Below are positions 1-9,993 of a stretch of DNA of 64,000 nucleotides, piece after piece. Origin of the DNA: an uncultured Pelagibacteraceae bacterium (GTDB lineage Bacteria > Pseudomonadota > Alphaproteobacteria > Pelagibacterales > Pelagibacteraceae); assembly GCA_902559605.1 (NCBI GenBank), contig CACEIC010000002.1, positions 20,903 to 84,902 on the forward strand. The letters are read 5' to 3'. Below the pieces are notes generated by a model. It saw only the letters and a program-made list of their open reading frames with translations, had not been told where the DNA came from and searched no databases. The translations under genes and the position numbers were made by a program. Each line of letters begins with the position of its first letter. The stretch's first letter is position 1.

Positions 1-1112
1 GAATTATATGGATCAATTATTATTCTTGGTAATTTTGAACTATCTAATAAACCTTCTTCAAGATCAAATTCCCAAGATCTATTTTGTTTTGCAAGTAACT
101 GTCTTTGTAATTTATTTGCAAGTTTGGTAATTATGTCTTGGAAACTAGTTAGCTGTTGATCTAAATTTTTTCTTAATTTTGAAATTTCTTCAGAATTTTC
201 CAATGTTTCTGCTTTTGCTGTCTCATCAAATTCTGATGTATATATTTTATATTCTTTATTACTTATTCCTAAATTTTTTTTCTGAACAATATTTTCTATT
301 TCATTATTTTCAGCATCATCATTTCCTAGTTGTTCATCAAGTCTAAACTCATTCATTTCGTCAGAACTATCAACTCCTTCATTAACACTGTTTTCCTCTT
401 CTCTTTCCTGAGAGTCTCCACTATCTGTTTTTTGATCATCTTTTGAATTATTGTTATCTTGCTCATCTTCTTTCTGTTCTTCCCTTTTGTTTTCTTCTTC
501 AGATTCGAAGATTTCCATATTTTGAAGAATTTCTGATATTTTAGAATTGTATATGTCCTGATTCTCTGCATTTTCTTTTAAAAAGTGTATGTGTTTATCT
601 AAAGATTTTTCAAAATCCTCTTTCCAGTATGATAAAATTTTTTTAGCGCTTTCAGTTAAATTTACATTCATTATTTTATTAAGCATGTAATATTCAAAAG
701 CTTCAGAGACATTAGACTCCTCTTTCTTTTTAATATTTTCAGATTTTGCCATACCAATTTTATTGTTATATTTGGCCATTAAATTTTTAGAAATTCCTCT
801 CATCATTTGTGATCCTAAAAGTTCATATCTTATTTTTTCAGAAATTTTATACAGCGTATGGCAAGTAGGTGTTTTTGGAATATTTTGTTCCAATGTAGAA
901 TTATCAGAAAATTTTCTTTTTAATGCCTCCGAGTCTGCCTCAGCTCTTAATTTTATAAAGTTTTCTTTATCTTTTAAATTATCAAATTTAGAAATATTAA
1001 ATTCTTTTAAATTTTTTTTGTCTTTTAATGGATATGTTTCGCCTGAAATGGCTTTAATCGTTGAATTTAAAGCTTGTTTAAATTGCTCTTTTATAAGATC
1101 ATCTTTGTTCAT
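1..1112 (-). CDS. cobT: Cobaltochelatase CobT-like protein, N-terminal part (continues past window start)
   Basis: Minus-strand frame open from ATG at 1112 ([31 protein letters not shown]...) through position 1, with the acidic linker typical of CobT; stop lies outside the window so it is missing from the ORF track; adjacent to cobS. Confidence 0.85.
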   Translation of the reverse strand, partial: MNKDDLIKEQFKQALNSTIKAISGETYPLKDKKNLKEFNISKFDNLKDKENFIKLRAEADSEALKRKFSDNSTLEQNIPKTPTCHTLYKISEKIRYELLGSQMMRGISKNLMAKYNNKIGMAKSENIKKKEESNVSEAFEYYMLNKIMNVNLTESAKKILSYWKEDFEKSLDKHIHFLKENAENQDIYNSKISEILQNMEIFESEEENKREEQKEDEQDNNNSKDDQKTDSGDSQEREEENSVNEGVDSSDEMNEFRLDEQLGNDDAENNEIENIVQKKNLGISNKEYKIYTSEFDETAKAETLENSEEISKLRKNLDQQLTSFQDIITKLANKLQRQLLAKQNRSWEFDLEEGLLDSSKLPRIIIDPYN

Positions 1113-2086
1113 TAAACCTGAATATTTATCATCGACTCTGGCAGTTCTTCTCCAAAACATCTTTGATAATATTCTGCGATTGTATTTTTTTCTACGTCAT
1201 CACATTTATTTAAAAAAGTTACTCTGAACGCATAACCCACATCTTTAAATATTTCTGAATTTTCTGCCCAATGTAATACCGTCCTAGGACTCATAACAGT
1301 TGAAATATCTCCAGCCATAAATCCTTTTCTAGTAAGTGTCGCAACTTTTATCATGTTTGCAACTTTCTCTTTACCTTTATTATTATCTAAAGATTTATTT
1401 TTTCCTAAAATAATTTCCATTTCTTTTTCCAAAGCTAAATAATTTAATGTTGTTACGATATTCCATCTATCCATTTGTCCCTGGTTTATTTGTTGTGTTC
1501 CATGATAGAGTCCAGTTGTGTCTCCTAAACCAACAGTATTTGAGGTTGCAAATAATCTGAAATATTTATTTTGCTTAATGACCTTATTCTTATCTAATAA
1601 AGTAAAATTTCCTTCAGCTTCCAAAACTCTTTGAATTACAAACATCACATCTGGTCTACCGGCATCATATTCATCAAATACTAAAGCTACTGGATTTTGT
1701 ATCGACCAAGGAAGAATTCCCTCTTTGAATTCTGTTACTTGTTTTCCATCTTTGATTACAATTGAGTCTTTACCAATTAAATCTATTCTACTAACATGAC
1801 TATCTAAGTTAATTCTGATACATGGCCAATTCAATCTGGCTGCAATTTGTTCTATATGTGTGGATTTACCTGTTCCATGATAACCTTGCACTAAGACTCT
1901 TTTATTAAATGAAAATCCAGAGAGGATTGCTAAAGTTGTATCTTTATCAAATTTATAAGTTTTATCTATATCTGGCACATAATCAGTTTTTTTTGAAAAT
2001 GCATCCACTTCCATATCAGAATCTATACCGAATGTTTGTTTAATCGATAATTTAATATCTGGGGTCTGTTCAATATTTGTTGTCAA
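1112..2086 (-). CDS. cobS: Cobaltochelatase CobS-like AAA+ ATPase
   Basis: Walker [16 protein letters not shown], Walker [24 protein letters not shown]; overlaps cobT start (TAATG). Confidence 0.92.
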   Translation of the reverse strand: MTTNIEQTPDIKLSIKQTFGIDSDMEVDAFSKKTDYVPDIDKTYKFDKDTTLAILSGFSFNKRVLVQGYHGTGKSTHIEQIAARLNWPCIRINLDSHVSRIDLIGKDSIVIKDGKQVTEFKEGILPWSIQNPVALVFDEYDAGRPDVMFVIQRVLEAEGNFTLLDKNKVIKQNKYFRLFATSNTVGLGDTTGLYHGTQQINQGQMDRWNIVTTLNYLALEKEMEIILGKNKSLDNNKGKEKVANMIKVATLTRKGFMAGDISTVMSPRTVLHWAENSEIFKDVGYAFRVTFLNKCDDVEKNTIAEYYQRCFGEELPESMINIQV

Positions 2087-2618
2087 TTTTGTCCTTATAA
2101 GTATTTTTTAATTGGGTATAAGCTAAAGTTATCACTTTAAGCTTATCTTCAAATTTTTTATTGCCAGCATTCATATCAGGGTGAAATTTTTTCACAAGTC
2201 TTTTGAATTTTTCTTGTATTTTGGCCCATTTTAAACCAACACCAACACCCAAAATTTCAAAGGCTTTAAGATCATTACTATTAAAATTAAACTTATTCAT
2301 GTGATTCAAATTACTAAAATCTTTAAATTTTCCATTTTCATCTTTTAAAGTATTATTCCACAATATTTTGAAAAAATTGTCTGAAGAGCTGAAACTCTGC
2401 GTTGGCTTATGCCATGTCATGTCAGACTTTAAAAAGTTGATTACTTGTTCGTCGCTCATACCTGAAAAATAATTCCAGCTTTTATTAAACTCTCTTACAT
2501 GCTCTAGACATAGAAGCCTATATTCTTTGCTGTTATCCTTTTCTTTTGGAGCTTTGTAAAGTCCCTCTTCATTGCAATTATTCCATTCACAAATATTTTT
2601 CATATAATATAATATCAA
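2070..2618 (-). CDS. DnaJ-domain protein
   Basis: C-terminal J-domain with HPD ([18 protein letters not shown]); conserved neighbour of cobS in alphaproteobacteria. Confidence 0.85.
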   Translation of the reverse strand: MILYYMKNICEWNNCNEEGLYKAPKEKDNSKEYRLLCLEHVREFNKSWNYFSGMSDEQVINFLKSDMTWHKPTQSFSSSDNFFKILWNNTLKDENGKFKDFSNLNHMNKFNFNSNDLKAFEILGVGVGLKWAKIQEKFKRLVKKFHPDMNAGNKKFEDKLKVITLAYTQLKNTYKDKIDNKY

Positions 2619-2620
2619 GT

Positions 2621-2884
2621 TTAATGGATATTAATCAACTTTCAAAAAAAATTGAAAATAAACTTTTGAATGACAGTTCTATAAAAAATGTAAAGATAAT
2701 TGATAACACTTATAAGCATTTAAAACACAATTCACATCAGAAAGGCAAATATCATATTAAATTAGAAATAAATTCTGAAATATTAAAAAAAACGAGTAGA
2801 ATTCAGTCTAATAAAGTAATCTACAAAATTTTAAGCGAAGAATTGAAAACTGATATTCATTCTTTACAAATAAGCTTTACTTAA
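2621..2884 (+). CDS. BolA family protein
   Basis: MDINQLSKKIENKLLNDSSIKNVKIIDNTYKHLKH...HIKLEINSE...RIQSNKVIYKILSEEL; start taken at the internal Met of the listed ORF. Confidence 0.8.
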   Translation, partial: LMDINQLSKKIENKLLNDSSIKNVKIIDNTYKHLKHNSHQKGKYHIKLEINSEILKKTSRIQSNKVIYKILSEELKTDIHSLQISFT

Positions 2885-3979
2885 TTCTTTTAATAAAAAC
2901 TTGTTCAATTCACCAGATTTGGCCTGATAATTTAGGTTTAATTTTCCAAAATTCCTTATTAAAATTAAGTTTATATTGTCTGATTTATTTTTTTTGTCAC
3001 TTTTCATAAAATTAAGAATTGATGTAATTTTCCTTTTATTAAAAAGGTCTTTATATTTATTTTTAATTTCTATCTTTCTAATATGATTGTTTATTAATTC
3101 TGTATTTGAATTTGAAATAATTTTTTTTTCTTTACTAAAATTTACAGCATTCATTAAACCAAATATAACAGCTTCTCCATGATTTAATTTTTTTGAGTAA
3201 CCAAGACTAGCCTCATATGCGTGAGCAAAAGTATGGCCAAGATTTAAAGATTTCCTTAAATTTTTTTCTTTTTCATCCTTTTCAATAATTTTTTTTTTTA
3301 ATAAACAGCTATTTAAAATTGCATTAATTATAAAATTTCCTTTGAGATTTAAAATCTTATTAAAATTTTTATCTAAAAAAATAAAATTTTTTTTGCTATC
3401 AATTAAACTACTTTTTAATATTTCAGCATATCCACATATAATTTCTCTTTTGGGGAGGGTACGTAGTAAATTAATATCTGAAATTACTAAATCTGGCTGA
3501 TAAAAACTTCCTATAAGATTTTTTCCAAATTTATTATTAATACCTGTTTTACCACCTATAGAAGAGTCGACTTGTGCTAATAAAGTAGAGGGTATATTAA
3601 TAAATTTTATTCCTCTTTTAAATGTGCTGGCTGCATATCCAACAACATCTCCTGTAATTCCTCCGCCAAATGAAATTATGCAGTCTTCTCTATAAAAATT
3701 ATTTTTAAATAAAACATTATGTATTTTTTCGATACTTAATTTGCTTTTATTTTTCTCATTTGCACTAAAATTTAAAGTATAAATTTCTTGATTTTTTAAA
3801 TTTCCTAAGAGTATTGTTCTAAATTTTTTTGGTATCTTACTATCAATTACTATTAAACATTTTGAAAATGATAATTTATTTTTTTTTATAATATTTCTTA
3901 ATTTTGAAATTATATTGGTACCAATATGGACTTCGTAATTTTTACTTTTAGTTTTAACCTTTATTATTTTTGTTTTCAT
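2864..3979 (-). CDS. aroB: 3-dehydroquinate synthase
   Basis: GGGITGDVVGYAASTFKRGI, PSTLLAQVDSSIGGKTGIN, NLGHTFAHA motifs. Confidence 0.95.
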   Translation of the reverse strand: MKTKIIKVKTKSKNYEVHIGTNIISKLRNIIKKNKLSFSKCLIVIDSKIPKKFRTILLGNLKNQEIYTLNFSANEKNKSKLSIEKIHNVLFKNNFYREDCIISFGGGITGDVVGYAASTFKRGIKFINIPSTLLAQVDSSIGGKTGINNKFGKNLIGSFYQPDLVISDINLLRTLPKREIICGYAEILKSSLIDSKKNFIFLDKNFNKILNLKGNFIINAILNSCLLKKKIIEKDEKEKNLRKSLNLGHTFAHAYEASLGYSKKLNHGEAVIFGLMNAVNFSKEKKIISNSNTELINNHIRKIEIKNKYKDLFNKRKITSILNFMKSDKKNKSDNINLILIRNFGKLNLNYQAKSGELNKFLLKELSKAYL

Positions 3980-4478
3980 ATTTTTTTATAATTTTATTTG
4001 CTATTTCATTTTTATTTAGCTGATCACAATTAATTGTGAAGTCTGCCAAACTATATATTTTAGCTCTTTCATTTATTAGTCTCTCTAGATCTGTTTTACT
4101 TAATGTCATGGCTAGAGGTCTTTTTTTGCTACCATTTATTCTTTTAATTATTATATCTTTTTTCCAGTTCAACCAAAAACTAAAAGAACTTTTCTTACAT
4201 TCTTTCCTAATATTGGTATTAATATAAGCACCTCCACCTAGTGATATAATTTGTTTTTCACCTTTTAAACATGATAATGTTATTTCTTCTTCACATTCAC
4301 GGAAGTATTTTTCTCCCTTTTTTTTGAAAATTTCTGCAATTTTCATTTTTTCTTTTTCTTCAATTTTATTATCTATATCAATAAATTTAAGTTTGGTTTG
4401 TTTAGAAATCAATTTTCCTATTAATGTCTTTCCTGAGCCCATCATACCTACTAAAACTAGATTTTTATTTGATTCCAT
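3954..4478 (-). CDS. aroK: Shikimate kinase
   Basis: P-loop GMMGSGKTLIGKL, ID(I)D, SLGGGAY motifs; next to aroB. Confidence 0.94.
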   Translation of the reverse strand: MESNKNLVLVGMMGSGKTLIGKLISKQTKLKFIDIDNKIEEKEKMKIAEIFKKKGEKYFRECEEEITLSCLKGEKQIISLGGGAYINTNIRKECKKSSFSFWLNWKKDIIIKRINGSKKRPLAMTLSKTDLERLINERAKIYSLADFTINCDQLNKNEIANKIIKKYENKNNKG

Positions 4479-4574
4479 ATATTTCTAAGTTGAAAAAACA
4501 CAAATATGTCTTATTTTGATTTTACAAAATTATATGCTTTTAAAACATTATACTACAAAGGAATATAACATAAT

Positions 4575-4715
4575 ATGAAATTTGCAATTAAAGCCGGAAT
4601 TATTTTTTTTATATTAATTTTGTCTATTGTTGTTTTGAGTCAGATTGATTTCCCATCCCCCAACAAAAAAATTGAAGTGATTTTGCCTAATGAAAATTTT
4701 AAAACGATTAAGTAA
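4575..4715 (+). CDS. Short single-pass membrane protein (46 aa)
   Basis: MKFAIKAGIIFFILILSIVVLSQIDFPSPNKKIEVILPNENFKTIK*, one TM segment; overlaps start of next gene. Confidence 0.6.
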   Translation: MKFAIKAGIIFFILILSIVVLSQIDFPSPNKKIEVILPNENFKTIK

Positions 4716-6429
4716 AATAATTTTTAAAATAATCTTAATTTTATTTTTTTATAATTGTTCTTTTGCAAATGAACCAATCGATATCTGGAAAATTGAAAAA
4801 AAAGACATTATTAACAAAGAAAATTCAACCTCAAACATAAACGTAAGTAATAATCTAAATACAAATACAACATTATCAGTTCAATCTAGTTCCGAGATAG
4901 TGATAAATAAAGAAATCGAGTCATCCGCTATAAAATTAGCTGGATTATATGATCCCGCGCAGAATGGCCTAAAAATTGACATGTGGTCGAACAGTGATGG
5001 TGAGTTAATTAAAAGTATATTAAATAAAAATTTAAACAGAAATTTATCTGAATTTTCAAAAAAAATATTAGATATAGCTTTACTAACAAATTCATATATT
5101 CCTACAAATAATATTACTGAAGATGAATTTTTAGAGTTTAAATTTAATCATTTAATTAACAAAAAAGATTTTGAATTAATTAGAGAATTTTTAATTAATA
5201 ACTCTGAAGTTTCAAATAAAAATAAATTGATTAAATTTTATTCAGAATATTTTCTTTCAAACTCTGAAGTAAAAAAAGCATGTGAAATATTTAATATTAG
5301 TGGTGCTATTACTGATAAGTATCTAAATAATTTTAAAATTTATTGTTTAATTCTAGAAAATAAAAAAGAACAAGCTCAACTACTTTTCGATTTGTCAAAA
5401 GAGTTGGATGAGATAGACACTTTTTTTGAAAACAAATTTAATATATTAATGGGTTACGCTAGCAAAGATGAAATAATTTCAGACGAAAATATTTTATATT
5501 TTCACTTATCTCATAAAACAAATAATGATTTTAATTATGAGCCAAAAATGGACTCACCTAGATATATCTGGAATTATTTGTCATCATCAAATATTCTTAA
5601 AAATTCAAATTCCTTTGATATTGAAAATTCAGAAGATTTAAGATTATTAGAAAGAGCAACTCACGAAAATGTATTTGAGGAGAGAGAACTACTAGATACA
5701 TATAAAAAATTTCAATTTAACATAACACAACTATTAAATGCCAAAGATGCATATAAGCTACTTCCAGATTATGAGGGAAGAGCTTTATTATATCAAAGAT
5801 TACTTCTATCTGTTGATGTCGAGCAAAGATTAAGTATGACGTCTGAACTATATAAATCTTTCCAAAAAAAAAAATTAGATAATGCGTTTGATAATGAAAT
5901 TAAAATAATATTAAAAAAAATAAAAAAAGATGATGTTCCCTCAAATTTTACGACCTTTTATGAAAATCATACCGATAACAAGTTAAAAAAGGAGAGAAAG
6001 ATAAAATTTAATAATAAAAAAATACATCAGTCAAAATTATTAAATTACTTTTTAAACAAAACTAGTTTGCCCAAAGCTGAAAAGGAAACAAACGATATTT
6101 TAAAAAAAATCAAAAGAAACAAAAAATATGTTTTTTCAACAAAAGATATGATTCTTATTGAATCGCTTAAATCAGATGGCGTAAAAATAGATAAAAAATA
6201 CGCAAACCTCTATGAATACAACTATCAATTTTCCTCTGATATAAAACAAATGCTATCGAATGGAGAGTTAGGCTTATTATTAATCAAAATAGTAGATATT
6301 GTTGGTGAAAGTAACCTTGAAGATCTAGATATAAACACTGTGAATTTATTAGTTTCAACTATGAATGAGCTTAAAAATGTAGATTTAAGGAACGAAATTC
6401 TAATAGAAGTCTTGCCTTTAAAAGTCTAA
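4690..6429 (+). CDS. Secreted/periplasmic protein of unknown function
   Basis: 579-aa ORF with N-terminal signal-like hydrophobic segment (IIFKIILILFFYNCSFANEP), no recognised domain. Confidence 0.75.
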   Translation: MKILKRLSKIIFKIILILFFYNCSFANEPIDIWKIEKKDIINKENSTSNINVSNNLNTNTTLSVQSSSEIVINKEIESSAIKLAGLYDPAQNGLKIDMWSNSDGELIKSILNKNLNRNLSEFSKKILDIALLTNSYIPTNNITEDEFLEFKFNHLINKKDFELIREFLINNSEVSNKNKLIKFYSEYFLSNSEVKKACEIFNISGAITDKYLNNFKIYCLILENKKEQAQLLFDLSKELDEIDTFFENKFNILMGYASKDEIISDENILYFHLSHKTNNDFNYEPKMDSPRYIWNYLSSSNILKNSNSFDIENSEDLRLLERATHENVFEERELLDTYKKFQFNITQLLNAKDAYKLLPDYEGRALLYQRLLLSVDVEQRLSMTSELYKSFQKKKLDNAFDNEIKIILKKIKKDDVPSNFTTFYENHTDNKLKKERKIKFNNKKIHQSKLLNYFLNKTSLPKAEKETNDILKKIKRNKKYVFSTKDMILIESLKSDGVKIDKKYANLYEYNYQFSSDIKQMLSNGELGLLLIKIVDIVGESNLEDLDINTVNLLVSTMNELKNVDLRNEILIEVLPLKV

Positions 6430-6443
6430 ACAATAAATTAACT

Positions 6444-6965
6444 ATGTCAGTAAAAGAACTAATCACAGTACCTGATGATATTCTTAGAAAAAAATCTGAG
6501 CCTTTAAATAAAGTTGATGTTAATGAAAAAAAACTCATAAAAGATTTATTTGAAACTATGTACCATCACAATGGTATAGGTTTAGCAGCTGTTCAAGTTG
6601 GAATACTTAAAAGAGTAGTTGTTTTAGATGTGTCAAAAAATGAAAATGAAAAAAAACCTTTATGTTTTATTAATCCACAAATAAAAAATTTAAGTGAAAA
6701 AATGTCTACATATGAGGAAGGTTGTTTATCAATACCTAATACCTTTATTGAGATAGAGAGACCAGAAATTTGTACTGTATCTTATATAGATGAAAATGGT
6801 ACTAAGAAAGAAATGGAATGCGATGGATTACTCTCGACATGCTTACAACATGAAATAAACCACCTAGATGGAAAACTAATAATTGATTATTTATCTAAAA
6901 TCAAAAAAGATTTAATAATAAAAAAATTGTCTAAACAAAAAACTTCTAATAGAGTTGTTGTTTAA
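6444..6965 (+). CDS. def: Peptide deformylase
   Basis: GIGLAAVQVG, EGCLSIP, QHEINHLDG motifs. Confidence 0.96.
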   Translation: MSVKELITVPDDILRKKSEPLNKVDVNEKKLIKDLFETMYHHNGIGLAAVQVGILKRVVVLDVSKNENEKKPLCFINPQIKNLSEKMSTYEEGCLSIPNTFIEIERPEICTVSYIDENGTKKEMECDGLLSTCLQHEINHLDGKLIIDYLSKIKKDLIIKKLSKQKTSNRVVV

Positions 6966-7880
6966 ATGTCAAATATTGTATTCATGGGCACACCGCAGTT
7001 TGCTGTGCCTATCCTAAAAAAAATTAACCAAAAATATAAAATTTGCTGTGTATTTACTCAGCCTCCAAGTAAATCAAATAGAGGTCAAAAGTTTACGAAA
7101 TCATCAATTCATGAATGTGCAGAGGAACTTAATCTAGAAGTTAAAACTCCAAAAAAAATTGATGAAGAATTTGAATATCTTAAAGAATTAAATTTAGATC
7201 TTGTGATTGTTGTTGCATACGGGCAATTAATTTCAAAAAAAATTCTTGATTTGAGTAAAAAAGGTTTTCTGAATATTCATGCTTCATTATTACCAAAATG
7301 GAGAGGAGCGGCACCAATTCAAAGATCGATTTTAAACAATGAAAAAAAAACTGGTATATCATTTATGAAAATTGATGAAAAATTAGATTCTGGACCAGTA
7401 TGTAATAAATATTCAATAGATATTCTTGATCAAGATAACGCAGAAATTTTATCAGAAAAATTATCTTATTTGAGTACAGAAAAAATTTTAGAAAATGTAC
7501 AAAAAGTTTTAGACGGAGAGGCAATATTTAAAGAGCAAGATCATGTAAAAGCTACATATGCAAAGAAAATTCAAAAAATAGAGGGAAAGATAGATTGGAA
7601 TAATAGTGCTCGTAAAATAATTGCTCAAATAAATGGATTATATCCAAAACCTGGTGCATGGTTTGAGCTTAACAACAAAAGATATAAAATATTAAAAGCC
7701 AAAATAAACAAGCAGTCAGCAACAATCGGTGAAGTAATCGACGAACAAATGACAATAGCATGTGGTGAAAATTCAATAAATATTATTGAGATACAAAAAG
7801 AGGGCAAGAAACCTCAATTAATTAACGAATTTTTATTAGGGAATAAAGTTAGAAAAGGAACAATAATTGCAAGTGAATAG
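6966..7880 (+). CDS. fmt: Methionyl-tRNA formyltransferase
   Basis: MGTPQFAVPIL, NIHASLLPKWRGAAPIQRSI. Confidence 0.96.
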   Translation: MSNIVFMGTPQFAVPILKKINQKYKICCVFTQPPSKSNRGQKFTKSSIHECAEELNLEVKTPKKIDEEFEYLKELNLDLVIVVAYGQLISKKILDLSKKGFLNIHASLLPKWRGAAPIQRSILNNEKKTGISFMKIDEKLDSGPVCNKYSIDILDQDNAEILSEKLSYLSTEKILENVQKVLDGEAIFKEQDHVKATYAKKIQKIEGKIDWNNSARKIIAQINGLYPKPGAWFELNNKRYKILKAKINKQSATIGEVIDEQMTIACGENSINIIEIQKEGKKPQLINEFLLGNKVRKGTIIASE

Positions 7881-8613
7881 ATATCAGATTCTAATAGAAT
7901 ACGTAGGCACTCTATACAATGGTTGGCAAATTCAAAAAAAAGGTAAGTCAATCCAGGAAAATATTGAGATTGTCTTATCAAAACTATTAAAAGAAAAAAT
8001 AAAAATTTACGGGTCTGGACGAACAGACACAGGAGTTCATGCTAAAGAGCAATCAGCACACTTTGATACTACAAACAAAATTATTCAAAAAGATAAATTA
8101 TTGAATTCACTAAACTTCTTTTTAAATAAAAAAAAAATATCTATTCTAAAAATAAAGAAAAAAAATAAACTTTTTCATTCAAGATATTCTGCAATAGAAA
8201 GACGGTATACCTACTTAATTAGAAATGATGCTTCTCCCTCAGTTATCAATTTTAACAGAGAGTGGCATATTAAAAAAAAAATTGATGTTGAATTGATGAA
8301 AAAGGGAGCAAAAAAATTAATTGGAACTCATGATTTTTCAACTTTTAGAGCATCTAATTGTGCTGCAAAAAGTCCAGTAAGAACCATGAAAAAAATAAAA
8401 ATAACCAAAGTTAAAAGTGTTATAAAAATTCAATTTGTATCAAAATCATTTCTTAAGAGTCAAGTTAGATCCATGGTTGGTTCACTCAAATACCTAGGTG
8501 AAAATAAATGGAACTTAAAAAAATTTACTAGTATATTTAAATCAAAATCTAGAAAAAATTGTGCTCCTATTGCCCCTGCACATGGTTTATATCTTGAGAA
8601 AATTATTTATTAG
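7867..8613 (+). CDS. truA: tRNA pseudouridine(38-40) synthase
   Basis: YGSGRTDTGVHAKEQSAHF motif. Confidence 0.95.
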   Translation: MQVNRYQILIEYVGTLYNGWQIQKKGKSIQENIEIVLSKLLKEKIKIYGSGRTDTGVHAKEQSAHFDTTNKIIQKDKLLNSLNFFLNKKKISILKIKKKNKLFHSRYSAIERRYTYLIRNDASPSVINFNREWHIKKKIDVELMKKGAKKLIGTHDFSTFRASNCAAKSPVRTMKKIKITKVKSVIKIQFVSKSFLKSQVRSMVGSLKYLGENKWNLKKFTSIFKSKSRKNCAPIAPAHGLYLEKIIY

Positions 8614-9061
8614 ATTTCTTTTTTTTTTTTATTCTCCATCTTGATCCCTCTCTAACTATGTAACCACAACAATTTTTGGAGCCACACTTACAAGGGAAAT
8701 CCTTATAATTTTCATCAAAACTAAATCCATAATCATAAGTTAGTTCCTCATTTTTTTTTATATCTTTGATAGAACTAATCCATAATTTTAAACCTTTACC
8801 TTCAACTTCACAGTTTGGATTACATGAGTGATTAATAAGTCTTGCAGTATTATAAGCAAAATCACCGTCTAAATCATACCTATTATTGAGGTTAAAAAGA
8901 TAAATTGCTTTATCGTTATCAAATTTCGGATTATTTTCGGTCTGTTTTTTTGTAATTATTTTACCTATGTAGTAAATAATCTTAGTTCCTTTTTTTATAT
9001 TTTTAGATGCAAACAGTCCCCTGTTATCAATATTTGATGATTTTTGTTTATATAGTTTCAT
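8603..9061 (-). CDS. SET-domain protein (lysine methyltransferase-like) with post-SET Cys motif
   Basis: RLINHSCNPNCEVEGKGLKLWISSIKDIKKNEELTYDYGFS...CKCGSKNCCGYI. Confidence 0.9.
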   Translation of the reverse strand: MKLYKQKSSNIDNRGLFASKNIKKGTKIIYYIGKIITKKQTENNPKFDNDKAIYLFNLNNRYDLDGDFAYNTARLINHSCNPNCEVEGKGLKLWISSIKDIKKNEELTYDYGFSFDENYKDFPCKCGSKNCCGYIVREGSRWRIKKKKKSNK

Positions 9062-9063
9062 GA

Positions 9064-9993
9064 TTATGTATTCTCCGACTTAATTAATGCATTTACATGA
9101 TAATTAGCGCTTTCAGCAAGTGCTTTCAGGTCGTATCCACCTTCTAATAAAGATACCACTTTTCCATTAGTAAACTTATTAGTGGCTTTTAGTGTTCTTC
9201 TTGTTATTTCATAAAAATCTTTGGATGAAAGTTCAAATTGAGCTAATGGATCGTTCTTGTGAGCATCAAAGCCAGCAGAAAAGACTAGGAAATCAGGCTT
9301 ATATTCAATTAACCTATCTAAAACTCTATCATAAGCATTAAAATACTCTTCAGAATTTGTGCCTGCAGGAAGAGGTATATTGAGAGAATTATTATACTTT
9401 CCCTTATCTTTTTCTGAGCCACCACCTGGATAAAATGGATATTGATGTGTTGATATATAAAGTGAATTTTTGTTGTCATACAATACATCATAATTTCCAT
9501 TTCCCCAATGAACATCAAAGTCTACACATGCAATTCTTTTATACTTATATTTTTTTATTAAATAATTAACTGCAACACCTGCATTAGAAATGCAACAAAA
9601 GCCCATTGATTTATTTTTTTCTGCATGGTGTCCTGGTGGTCGTACAACACAAAAAGCATTTTTATATTTTTTATTTTCAATTCCATCTATTGCACTTATA
9701 GCTGATCCTGCGGCTTGAAATACTGCATCCTTACTTCCAGGAGATACAACTGTGTCACCATCTAAAAAATTTAACCCACTTTTAGGAAATGAATTATTTA
9801 AATTATTAATGTAATCTTCAGAATGCGTCATATTAAGAATATCACTAGGAACAACATCTGGTTTATCCCAAAGCAGTTCTTTATTTTTTTTTAAAGTATC
9901 AATTATTGAAACCACTCTCTTTGGTTGCTCTGGATGACCATCACCTGTTATATGTTTTTCCGAAGATTCAGATGTTATAATTGCAGTTTTCAA
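9064..9993 (-). CDS. Histone deacetylase family protein
   Basis: RPPGHHAEKNKSMGFC, DFDVHWGNGNYDVLY, SAGFDAHKNDPLA motifs. Confidence 0.94.
   Translation of the reverse strand: MKTAIITSESSEKHITGDGHPEQPKRVVSIIDTLKKNKELLWDKPDVVPSDILNMTHSEDYINNLNNSFPKSGLNFLDGDTVVSPGSKDAVFQAAGSAISAIDGIENKKYKNAFCVVRPPGHHAEKNKSMGFCCISNAGVAVNYLIKKYKYKRIACVDFDVHWGNGNYDVLYDNKNSLYISTHQYPFYPGGGSEKDKGKYNNSLNIPLPAGTNSEEYFNAYDRVLDRLIEYKPDFLVFSAGFDAHKNDPLAQFELSSKDFYEITRRTLKATNKFTNGKVVSLLEGGYDLKALAESANYHVNALIKSENT

Noticed and set aside
763-1227. Plus-strand 154-aa ORF
   Set aside because: Antisense to cobT/cobS coding sequence; hydrophobic composition is typical of a shadow ORF.
9318-9518. Minus 66-aa ORF in the HDAC-like gene
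   Set aside because: Alternate frame inside a conserved gene.
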